Source: Phellopilus nigrolimitatus
Taxonomy: Eukaryota > Basidiomycota > Agaricomycetes > Hymenochaetales > Hymenochaetaceae
Direction: 5' to 3'
Length of the DNA stretch: 29,272 bases
Assembly: GCA_021029095.1 (NCBI GenBank)
Contig: JAJOHG010000323.1
Location: 1-29,272, forward strand
The notes under the pieces are model-generated. The model was not told the origin of the DNA, searched no databases, and saw only the letters and a list, made by a program, of their open reading frames with translations. This document shows positions 20,629-29,272 of this stretch, in pieces; the first letter of the stretch is position 1, and the number at the start of each line of letters is the position of its first letter. Both the position numbers and the translations under genes were made by a program.

Positions 20629-21931
20629 CTAAACCTCATTTATTGCCTGCTGTGCTGTCACCGACTGCGCGTCCGTTTTCTTGTGCTCTCTTGTTGTGTC
20701 CTGGTCTGTAGACGAGTCTGCAGATGACTGCATATTGGGTAGATGCACTGAAGCAAATGCGAGGGACGTCATCGCTCCCGACCGACTAGCAACGTTTTGA
20801 GAGTATGCACGACCTCGTGCCACGCGTAGGATGATAAGCAGCTGCGCGATGCCCTGAGAAGTAATTGTTAACTCTGCAATCCCTCATCCAGTACCGTCGG
20901 ATGAGTCGCGAGCTTACCTGTACATGGCTTATAGATAGGAAGACCAGATTCGACACGTTCGAATGCAGGGAGAAAGATGCGATGTATATCACGCCCAGCA
21001 CAGAGTACAGCGCGGCGGACTCGACGAGCATGGCCACTATGGAGGTGTACGATTCCGAGTGCTCGGGGCCGAGAGCCTCCTTGATTTGTTTGCGAACTGC
21101 AAGAAGGCGTCCGACGACGAGCACCGTGTATATGATGTTCATTCCCACTGCAATGCACAGGTAGGCGAGCTGAACGTTGATGTTGTAGAAGACCGCGCCA
21201 TTAGATTCAGTCAGAACGAGAATGGCCATCGCTAGTTCTGCGTGTTAGTTGACGGAAATGCAGGAAAGACTAACATGACTCGCCTACTGAAGCAAGGAAA
21301 AGCGTGGTCATCGGGATGATTATGTATATTCGCCAGACCCAGATAACAAAGCAACGATAGAGCTTGCGAATATCCATTAAAACATTAAAATATAGCGCTG
21401 GCATTTTGAATCTACACAATTCGCTTACTAGTAGTACCTCCATAAACCATTCCATGATATAGTAACTAGGAGCCAGTTAAGCGATCTGCCTTTACGCGAT
21501 GGAAATTGTAAAGACAAGCACACCTAGCAAGCGCCATCCTATTAATCCAGTAATCCAGCTCAAGGTCGATCAACGCTGCTGGACCTCCAGGCGCATTGCG
21601 TAGATCTATCCAAATCATCTGCGTGTATTTTGCATTTCCCGCAAAGCCAATAGTCGCCAGGATGAACGTGATTGCAACATACCCAAGCATCGCTACCTGC
21701 TTCTGCTTGCTGTTGTCGCTTAAGTGCTGAGGCGTTCGATAGAGAGCAATGAAACTTTGGATAGTCAGGAGGAAGTAGATACCTAGGTGTTTATAGGAGT
21801 ATGTTAGTATCATAGAATGTGCGATAAGCAGATTCATGGAAAAGCTCGCCGTAAGATATTCCTCCGAGCAGCATGCCATTTAGCCTGGACCTCTCTAGCC
21901 AAAGGTCAGTGGGTGGTGTCGCGGAAGACAT
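20629..21931 (-). CDS. Orphan seven-helix membrane protein of basidiomycetes
   Basis: Six exons on the minus strand: 21931-21850, 21782-21524, 21465-21429, 21362-21284, 21231-20918 and 20853-20629, 331 residues. Helices are visible at GMLLGGISYGIYFLLTIQSF, MLGYVAITFILATIGFAG, the VLLLYRCFVIWVW region, RIYIIIPMTTLFLASVAMAI, LAYLCIAVGMNIIYTVLVV and LYSVLGVIYIASF, with a further one near GIAQLLIIL. The WIDLRNAPGGPAALI loop and LLLYRCFVIW are typical of this mushroom-specific family, whose function is unknown. The C-terminal 60 residues are polar and cytosolic-looking. Introns 1 and 4 have no usable GT donor; GC donors (GCGAGC at 21849, GCGAGT at 21283) close the frame exactly, the first with a TACTAAC branch site. 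Confidence 0.86.
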
Positions 21932-22000
21932 GCTGAAGGAAGAATAACCGCGAGCTAGATAACACTTATGCCACTGATTCTTGTGAAGAGACGTACTCAA

Positions 22001-22008
22001 TATATATA
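22001..22008 (-). promoter_or_regulatory. TATA box of the membrane-protein gene
   Basis: TATATATA lies 70 bp before the ATG at 21931 on the minus strand. Confidence 0.5.
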
Positions 22009-23298
22009 AGACTTGTCCCCGTTTATTTCAACTGGTAGCTAGAGTAGTATCCGGTCTCCGCTGAATCGCTGAGGCACTGAGGCATCAACGATAGATCTCC
22101 TTCGAAAAGATAGAAGTGAATTGACTTCAGACAGTTTTCAGCCTTCTAGTGTGGCTGATGCGTCTCATACATGACGGCATTCTGGACATACATCCTAGGA
22201 ACGGGAGTTCAGTTTCCCAACGCCACGATACCATTGATGTTGATTGACAGGCAATGCAAAGCTACAACTTGTGAAATTGAACGCAAACTCAGTCAAGTGA
22301 CGGGGTCAATTGCCACAACGTACCGTACATAAGTAGCAAAAAGGCACTCACGATTCAAGAATAGAATGCGCAGTTGAGCGCTTGCAGAGAACGGCACCGG
22401 AACAACTTCTGCCCCCTGATCAATTCGAGAAGGCATTCAATTGTGTTTGCGGTTCATCTCTTCTGCGATAGCAAACCTTCTCTGGCGTAATTAACAAGAA
22501 TTGTACGAAATTGCTGCCAACACGTCAGTAAAAAAAGCATCAAAGTTCTGGGACTCACTGTACTGGGTTAGATAATCAATCGCAGCAGGCTTTGGGAATA
22601 TGTATGCTCTAAACGGCGGCCTTATGATGTCGAAACGCTTAGTCTGCAGACGCTTGGATCGCGAGTTCAACATCAAGTTACGTCTGCGCATTATAACCAT
22701 CGAGCGGCCGCAGTTCATCAACTCACACATGGTCCCCAAGGGTCGTGCACAAGGGCGTGTTCGGGCAAGACAGTTCTAATATCAAGCATATGGTTGCAGT
22801 TGCATAAAAGAGATCGGAGCTACATGATCGCTCTCGCCCAAAAAGACCGGCCCTAAAATACGGTATCGTTGGCGACGTCCCAAACTATTTTTTCATTGCC
22901 TTTCATCACGTCCACGACAGCGATGTCGAGATCTTTTCTCTTGACGCTCCACTCATGCAAAAAAAGGTCGGTGATGATGGTAGAGAATGATCACGGATGT
23001 TGATGAACATGATTTGGCTACTTTTGCATCGTCTGTGAGTTCGTCGCCTGTATCATACTCGGTGTTTTGCTTAAAAGCTTGTGTTTTTTCTCAGATAAAC
23101 CAGAAGTACATGTAAAGCCAAGTACTGTACATACGAAGGCTGGACCACGCAAAATAATATATATTTTCAATGTGCACCGGCGCCTCCTTCGGTACGACGC
23201 AGCGCGTCAACTCGAAGACGTGTCACTCGTGTTCACAAACCTAGGATTCGCATCTGCTTCTACTGCATCTGATGTAAAAAGAATAGCTCGACTCTTAA
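22009..23298. other. Intergenic, no secure gene
   Basis: Frames at 22491-22739 (-) and 23067-23318 (+) are open for about 80 codons. The second follows a TTTTTTCTCAG acceptor-like site and might be an exon of the relic just downstream, but nothing confirms it. Confidence 0.35.
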
Positions 23299-24067
23299 GA
23301 TTCCGGGCGATATTTTGAGCATGATCACCTCGCGCTCGAGCCTGAGATCAGGGAATATTGCTTCTTTGAGAACCTAGGCTGTGTATTCTGGCTCGACCTC
23401 TCGCTGGTGGTCACGTTCGAGGGCTCTCGCGACCGCATGGCACAAGAACGAGCCTTCGTGTGGGCCTTACACTGGACGTCTAATTCAGCTCTCAACCGAC
23501 CGAATCGGGATGTTGTGAGCTTGGGAACATGATCGTCATGCCGCAGACTGTGCAGGTCCTTCAGCAGGCTTGAGTGCTTGCTTATGCGAGAGAGGGCACA
23601 GCATTCGACGGGTGTGCTTTATGTACATGGATAGAACAGTTGCGGTGTGCGTCTTAACTCTATATTTCACCCATTGATTCACTCTGTGACACTTTTTTTT
23701 TTTTTCCATTCGCTCTAGTGAGACATTCGCAGACGGAAAAGCGCTCTTTGCGTGGAGTCTCGAGTATTCTGCAACCCGCGGGCACAATATTTTCGAGATC
23801 GCAGCGACCCGGCCTCGGGATGTTCCACGACTTGCGCTGGTTATGTTATCCTTCGTCTTCTTGCCTGGACTTGAGGCTCGCGGAAATCGGCGACACATAA
23901 AGACGAGTCTAAATACAATAAGTTCAGCCTCTGCTTCCACGGTTTTGATTATTCGAGCCTCTTTATCCGTCTTCTTCCCAGAGCTGGAGCTACACGACCA
24001 CTCAGGCAGGACTAATGTCCGAAAGCAGAGCTTCTTCAACCGGTGGCGACTTGTGGGTGTTGAATAA
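23299..24067 (+). pseudogene. Possible gene or gene remains, two long open segments
   Basis: Segment one (23299-23532) reads like protein, with REYCFFENLGCVFWLDLSLV and DRMAQERAFVWALHW, then stops. Segment two (23720-24067) follows a T-rich tract and a CTCTAG acceptor-like site. It reads ETFADGKALFAWSLEYSATR and RPRDVPRLALVMLSFVFLPG before ending at TAA. Both look less random than the neighbouring frames, but I could not link them with splice sites to a start codon, and no domain is recognised. A decayed gene or one with missed exons is possible. Confidence 0.3.
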
Positions 24068-25375
24068 CTATTCAATATGGTCTTCCGCGTCGAGCCCGAT
24101 AGTGAGCTACAATAACTACTTTGCGATACTCGCCGAATCACACTTGCACTCCCCAATACTGAAACCGGGCCACATAGACTAGTCTATCCCGAACGGCACG
24201 ATTACATTACGCGCCTGTGACTACGCGTACATCCTTCTACCTGACTCGAAAACGAAACAAATCTAGCTAAATCTGCCTCAGCAAAAGCAGAAGCTGGAGC
24301 CGCCACCGATCGGCCACCGGCGTCACCCATCCATTTCCGCAGAGAGTACTCGCACGCGGCCACCGCGCTCCAACGCGTCCGCGCGTGCACTTTTAGCACA
24401 AATGGCGACCACGCCGGCGGGCGCACAGCCGGAACGGCCTGGCTTCCGCGACAGACATAATATAAACACACAACGTCGATTCAATCGGCGGAGCCCGGCG
24501 GGCCCGTCAAAGGAAGACGCACGCGCGCTCCCGCAACTAACATGCAAGTGCGGCGCTGCGCGGGATGTATTTCATGGCCCGGTGAACCCACTTTCGAAGC
24601 GTCCTGCTACTCCGCCGTGGGACAGGCGGAGGTGGGTGCTGCTCGGAAGGACCGGGCCACGTGCGCAGCGCGCCTGAGAGCCGGCGTCGTGGAGTGCTGC
24701 GGGCGCTGCAGTCCGGGGGCGCGCGCGTCACTTTTAAGTGTGTGCAAAAGAGAAGAAAAGGAGAGGAAGGGAAAAGAGAAAAGGGAGGGAAAGGAGATAG
24801 GAGTCGCGCCCCACGCACAGAATCGATCAGGAAGGGCACCTCGGACTCGATGCGTTCTGCACGCAAAACGCGCGCACCATGCATTGTTAAGAGCCTGTAA
24901 TGATTCCAGCAGCATCGCGCCCTCTGAGGATCGAGGATATGTACATGGAATCTGCCATTGGGACGGCCGGCTCGTCGGTGCGCGCGCTGCTGCAGCGTCG
25001 AGCCTGGGGTGCACAAGAGAAGGATGGGGACGGGGCACGCTGTCGTTTGTCGGCTTGAAGGTGGAGCGACAGACAGACATGCAGCTTTTTATATGTTTGT
25101 TGTCGATTCGCGCAGAGCGTGGAGATCGTGGTGGCTCAACGAAGCATGGGCGTTCGGACAATGGGGCGCGATTTTGGATCAGCGATTGAGGCACAGAATT
25201 TAAGAGGCTCGCAGACCGCACGGGTCCGGCTGCAATAATTCGATGACTGGAACGACCGAAAAGTACAATTACAGCAGAGAAGAAAAAAATCCAATTTTTT
25301 GTCTTACAGCCCTCGCGTCTTTCTCCCAATACGTGCAGCCGTCGTGCGTGGTCGAATGCTCGGCCGACACCGCTT
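24068..25375. other. GC-rich intergenic stretch with a purine tract
   Basis: GC-rich sequence opens frames on all strands by composition alone. At about 24750-24806 a nearly pure purine tract of GGAAA-type words could form triplex or other non-B DNA. No gene is supported. The right end is the 3' flank of the SDR gene. Confidence 0.4.
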
Positions 25376-26481
25376 TCACCACGGAAGCTGCAACGGCGTC
25401 GGGAGGCCCTTCCCGAGGACGCGCTCCGCCTCGCCGATGTCCCTGAAGTGAAAGAGATGGCACGAACGTGTATCAGCCCGAGTAAAAGCGAAGAAAGAGA
25501 AGAGAGGGAGAATAGAGGCGCCAATGCGAAATAACGAAAGTCATCGAATGAGAACACACCTTGGCCCGCGCGGCGCCCAGAACGTGCCCGTGTCCTTGAT
25601 AGAGAATTTATCGACGAAGTCTAGTGTCGACGTGGCGGCCTCTGAAGGGTGGACGGCTGTTATAAGAGAGGTAGGAAATATATCAGCTCACAAAAAGAAG
25701 AGGAGGCAGAACGCGACACACCTCCACCCGCATCATAGAACTTGTCATACCCGACACCCTTCGTCATATCCGTGCGCATGAATCCAGGCTACATAAACCA
25801 GCTCAGCCCAAGCACGGAGAATAATGGGACGCAACGCACATGTATCATGACAACCGCGACGCCATCGCGCTCGAGGTCGTGCGCGAGCAGGCGGCCGGCC
25901 ATGTTTGCGGCGGCCTTGCTCGCGTGGTGCCCGAAGTTGCCGCCGCCCTCCTCGCGCGTGCGCAGCGCGATGGAGCCGCCCTCGGTCGTGATGAGCACGA
26001 ACTTCGCGTGCGGCGCGAAGCTCTGCGCTTTCCGGCTGTGAAGCAAATTAGAGGGGCAGAGGTGAGCGCGATGACGGCTGGTGCGTACAGGTGGTGCGCG
26101 AGGAAGACCGGGGCGATCGCGACGGTCTTGTACATCTCGACTTCATCTGCGAAGTTCGGTGCGTCCAGAGTCTGATTAAACGCTGTATCAGTACTTGCTC
26201 GCCGCCAAGCAGCCCAGAAACACGCGCACCTCGGACTTGAACACGCCCGCGTTGAGCACCACGAGGTCAAGTTTCTTCCCGCCGAGCCCGCGCACGATCG
26301 CCGTGCCAGCGTCTTCGTTCCCGACGTCGACGCCGTCAATCACGCTGACTCCGTCCGGGAAAGTGGGCGCGCTCCGCCGCACGGTCGCGAAGACGTTCGA
26401 TCCGCGGGCGTGCAGGGCGCGGACGAGCTCGAGCCCGAGGCCACGTGAGGCGCCGATGACGAGCGCGGTTGTCGGGGGCAT
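25376..26481 (-). CDS. Short-chain dehydrogenase/reductase (SDR), atypical active site
   Basis: Six exons on the minus strand, 26481-26230, 26171-26089, 26035-25840, 25788-25722, 25656-25560 and 25442-25376, give 253 residues with all phases closing. The Rossmann start VIGASRGLGLEL (residues 8-19) binds NAD(P), and LVVLNAGVF holds the NAG motif at 77-79. LITTEGGSIAL supplies Ser133 as the probable catalytic serine. The usual YxxxK is H148-H-A-S-K152: the Lys is kept but the Tyr position is His, with Phe146 and Gly147 before it. IHPGFMRTDM follows strand 6 as in normal SDRs. The enzyme should be a soluble oxidoreductase if active; the substrate is unknown. It is divergent from the alcohol dehydrogenase at 28004. 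Confidence 0.92.
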
Positions 26482-26517
26482 GTTTGAAGAGAATGCTAGG
26501 AGATGAGCGGCGGCAGG

Positions 26518-26525
26518 TATTTATG
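26518..26525 (-). promoter_or_regulatory. TATA-like box of the SDR gene
   Basis: CATAAATA on the minus strand lies 36 bp before the ATG at 26481. Confidence 0.35.
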
Positions 26526-26909
26526 GGCGAGACTGACGCGACATGTTGAGGAACTGACGTCGACGCTCCAAGCGCCGACGTTCATGCGTTCAATAATTGC
26601 GTCGGACCCGCCTATGGGAGTGGACCATACGATTATGTAAACACAGAAAGCTTCAAATGGAGCCATGCCGGTAGAAAACTCTGAATATCCTCCGAAAATA
26701 CTGCCAAACATATCTAGGAAGGCAGTCGGAAATCCCAAATGCAGGTTTGATAGCCCCAACAAACTCTTCAACGGCCGAGTTTGGGTTCAAGTATTCGGCA
26801 AAACTTCTGCCGAGTCGGCCACTGCCGCTCATTTTCCAAACAAAAATATACTTCCGGGTCACCCGTCTGACGTAGCGGAGCAACGCTCGCCGCTGAATAG
26901 AAGTGTTTA
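26526..26909. other. SDR upstream region
   Basis: A 106-codon minus-strand frame (26653-26973) crosses into the mobile element and is probably not a gene. No other feature is supported. Confidence 0.4.
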
Positions 26910-27672
26910 CAGTCATGGACCGGTCCTTGAGACAGCCCCGGTCCTTGAGACACCCTTTATATTTTCCTTCCACAACAGCTCGGGACCATCTTGGGTGTTT
27001 TAGAGGGTCAATACATGATTGAACTGAGTGTTCCTGGAGTTATAGAAAAATTGCTCATGTACTTCGTCAGATATAGGTAAAATGCACCTTTTTGACCAAA
27101 AACAGCCAAACTTGTTTGCTTTCCGGAGCCCATATTTGGACCAATTAAAATCTCTAAACATTTTCAGGAGCACTCCTTTCTGCATTTTAAACAAAAGTGC
27201 GCAAAAATATTGCGGAAACACGAGCAAGAACTGACTGCATAAAATATTTTGTCGCAAAACCTCTGTTGAGTGACTAAACTCAGTCACGTGACGCTTATGT
27301 GCTTACAGTCCGTTCGAGCTTGATTTCGAGCTCTCCAATTCATTTCTCGGCCGAAATGGTTCATTTTTTCAGTTGATCGAAAATTTCAGTGGTCCTCTTG
27401 GATATAGCAAAAAACGTCTTCCGGTTGTGGTGTGTAATACTAGGAAAAACGTCGAAATTGACCGTGAGAAAAAAGGTGGTGAACACCAAATTCCTGCCTC
27501 AGAATCAATTATTTATTATCTCGCTCATTTCTCAACGGATTATCTTAAATTTTGCGTGAATGTCGCTGAGCAAACAAAAAAATTATCATATGTTTTCTCT
27601 TGACGAAATCGAACCAGGGACGGTCAAGGTACATGATCAAGATGTGGTGTCTCAAGGACCGATCCATGACTG
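26910..27672. mobile_element. Non-autonomous Tc1/mariner-type element (MITE-like), 763 bp
   Basis: The left end starts CAGTCATGGACCGGTCC and the right end, read inward, starts CAGTCATGGATCGGTCC. The inverted repeats match over 25 nt with one mismatch. TA flanks both ends (26908-26909 and 27673-27674), the target duplication of the Tc1/mariner superfamily, whose elements often begin CAGT. In the left arm the unit CCGGTCCTTGAGACA is repeated 18 bp further in (26920-26934 and 26938-26952). The interior is AT-rich, has no transposase motif, and holds only a chance frame at 27373-27603. It sits in the shared upstream region of the SDR and alcohol dehydrogenase genes. Confidence 0.85.
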
Positions 27673-28003
27673 TATGTAATGTGATATGGTTGATAAGCTA
27701 CACGTGATGTTTAGGGCCGGGTCGCGTGGACTACTAGTGTACTGTACGATCCCCAATGGATCTTGGATTTCGTGTCATCTGCCATTTGACCACGAACGGG
27801 GTAAACACCTTATTCCATTCGCCGTGTCTCGCACCCGTTCTAGGACCCGATATGTCGCTCTCAGAGCCCTTTTGAGATGCTCGACGGTTACCGCTTTCCC
27901 GTACTCGGCTGCTGTTTATCTGGTATCGACTCTCGTGACGCCTACTATGGAGCCGCAGCTAGCATCTTAAACTCGAAGACAAGTGCGCAGAGGTCTAGTA
28001 GCC
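27673..28003. other. Upstream region of the alcohol dehydrogenase gene
   Basis: This holds the presumed promoter and leader of the gene at 28004. A 94-codon frame here has no coding character. I see no clear TATA box. Confidence 0.4.
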
Positions 28004-29272
28004 ATGTCTCAACCTTTCACGATCCCCAAAACGCAACGCGCCTTCGTCTTGCCCGTTGTCGGCGGCGAAATTAAGCTCGTCAATGACCATCCTGTCCTGT
28101 CGCAGTCTGAACTACTACCGGGTCAATGTCTCTTGAAGCTCACGCACTCAGGCGTCTGCCACTCCGACCTTGGTATCAAGAAGGGCGATTTTCCCTTCAA
28201 ACCGAAGGCGGACCTCGTCGGAGGGCACGAAGGGGTGGGCACCGTCGTCGCGATCGGAGACCACACGACAAACAGGAAGGTCCGTGTCGGTGACCGGGTG
28301 GGGATGAAGTTTCTGGGCTCTGCATGTTCGAATTGCGAACTGTGTTTGAAAGGACTCGAAGGCCGTGCGTACTTCCGCAATACCCTTGCTTGCTAGAAGG
28401 CTGATCAGCTGTGTGCAGATTGTAAGGAATTCAAGTCAAATGGGATCGATTTTGATGGGACATTCTGCGAGTATGCTGTGGCGTACATAGACTACGTTAC
28501 ACCTATTCCAGAGGGGATCGAAAGCAGCGCAGCCGCTGCGATTATGTGCGCGGTGAGCAAACCTAGCTACCGTACGTATTGCTCATTTCTCATACAAGTA
28601 TTGTAGGGCGTCACTGTTTATAGCGCTCTGAGGCAGAGCGACACGCACATCGGCGATTGGGTTGTAATCTCGGGTGCTGGAGGTGGTCTGGGTCATCTTG
28701 GTCTGTCCTCAATTTGCCTCGAAGCTATGCGTTTCTCATATCACGCCGGCAGCCATCCAATACGCCGTCGCGATGGGCCTGCGCGTCGTCGCTGTCGACG
28801 CGGGAGCCGCCAAGCGCGACCTCTGTCTCGAGCTCGGCGCGGAGAAGTGGATCGACTTCCTCGAGAGCACGAACCTCGTCGCGGACGTCATCCGCGCGAC
28901 GGAGGGCGGAGCTCACGCTGCGCTCGTCGCGGCAGGCGGAAGCAGCGCGTACGAGACCGCCGTGGCGTATCTGCGCAGCGCGGGCACGCTACTCGCCGTT
29001 GGCCTCCGCCTGGCGCGATGATTTCGGCGGCCGTCCTCTTGGTCGCCTTGCGGGGACTAACGATACGCGGAAGTTTTATCGGGTTCGGTGCAATTCACTA
29101 ATGTATTGACGAGGTAGCTAATGTTGATGGATGATGCTGCAGTAATCGCCAGCAAACCATCGAGGCTGTCAACATTGCTGCTGCCGGCAAGGTCAAGTGC
29201 ATCTACTCCATCCGGGGGCTTTCAGAGCTCAATGAGTCCGTTTGCTTTCGTACGCTTGTTGAATGTGAGACG
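28004..29272 (+). CDS. Zn-dependent alcohol dehydrogenase, one-base frame break, cut by window end
   Basis: Exons 28004-28364, 28419-28552, 28607-28700, 28753-29082 and 29143-29235 rebuild a medium-chain alcohol dehydrogenase of the yeast ADH type. Catalytic zinc ligands are Cys52 (GVCHSDL), His75 (GGHEGVG) and Cys164 (IMCAGVT). The structural zinc set is Cys108-111-114-122, its last member created by the first splice. VISGAGGGLGHLA is the NAD-binding loop and VDAG marks NAD preference. At 29004-29007 the frame fails: VGL is followed by a shift of one base, after which PPGAMISAAVLL and LRGLTIRGSFIG continue normally. One C appears to be missing from a C run. The next join (IG then NRQQTIEAVNIAAAGKVKC) is intact. 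The last exon and stop lie beyond 29272. Either a fresh pseudogene or a sequence error. Confidence 0.88.

Noticed and set aside
23536..24156. 206-codon minus-strand frame
   Set aside because: Antisense to the more protein-like plus-strand segments; rich in Arg/Ser/Lys with no domain.
24542..25557. Several 150-316 codon frames on both strands
   Set aside because: GC-rich composition keeps frames open; they overlap each other and run into the SDR exons, with no protein features.
26653..26973. 106-codon minus-strand frame
   Set aside because: Begins inside the mobile element arm. One stretch (NSAVEEFVGAIKPAFG) looks protein-like, but nothing continues it.
27600..27630. GGTTCGATT word resembling a tRNA T-loop (minus strand)
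   Set aside because: The flanking bases do not form a T-stem and it lies inside the mobile element.

Overview
The window looks like nuclear DNA of a filamentous basidiomycete, most likely an Agaricomycete. The genes are split by many short introns (about 48-75 nt) with GT-AG ends and CTNA(A/C)-type branch sites. Recognisable products include a fungal MFS transporter, a Zn alcohol dehydrogenase, an SDR, a DUF952 protein and an orphan seven-helix membrane protein of a kind common in mushrooms. I rebuilt every multi-exon gene by hand by joining frames across splice sites. Where phases close and family motifs continue across junctions, confidence is high.

Layout. 1-2089: no secure gene; diverged dispersed repeats and one possible spliced 3' fragment (629-943). 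2090-3554 (-): four-exon gene of unrecognised family. 3555-7282: gene-poor, with a second repeat copy, an array of CGTATACG-like motifs, a perfect 20-bp inverted repeat and CACGTG boxes. 7283-9520 (+): eleven-exon MFS transporter. 9521-11216: repeat copy, a possible degraded ORF and a foreign-looking AT-rich ORF. 11217-12368 (+): unrecognised gene that shares an N-terminal block with the 2090-3554 gene. 12369-14756: repeat copy and one weak small-gene candidate. 14807-15187 (-) and 15825-16446 (+): divergent pair of small unrecognised genes, each with a TATA box. 17883-18452 (+): single-exon disordered Ser/Pro-rich protein.

19114-22008 is a compact block. A dimeric alpha-beta-barrel (Dabb/ABM-like) protein (-) and a DUF952 protein (+) are divergent over 183 bp. 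The DUF952 gene then converges, 66 bp apart, on the membrane-protein gene (-), which appears to use two GC-AG introns. 22009-25375 is gene-poor apart from two long open segments that may be gene remains. 25376-26481 (-) is a six-exon SDR and 28004-29272 (+) an alcohol dehydrogenase cut by the window end. They are divergent across 1.5 kb, half of which is a 763-bp TA-flanked Tc1/mariner-type non-autonomous element.

I see no biosynthetic cluster, CRISPR array, rRNA or convincing tRNA. The genes mostly look like independent neighbours. The points most worth checking are the AT-rich ORF at 10795-10993, the paired GC-AG introns, the SDR with His at the catalytic Tyr position, the one-base frame break in the alcohol dehydrogenase, and the two related orphan genes.
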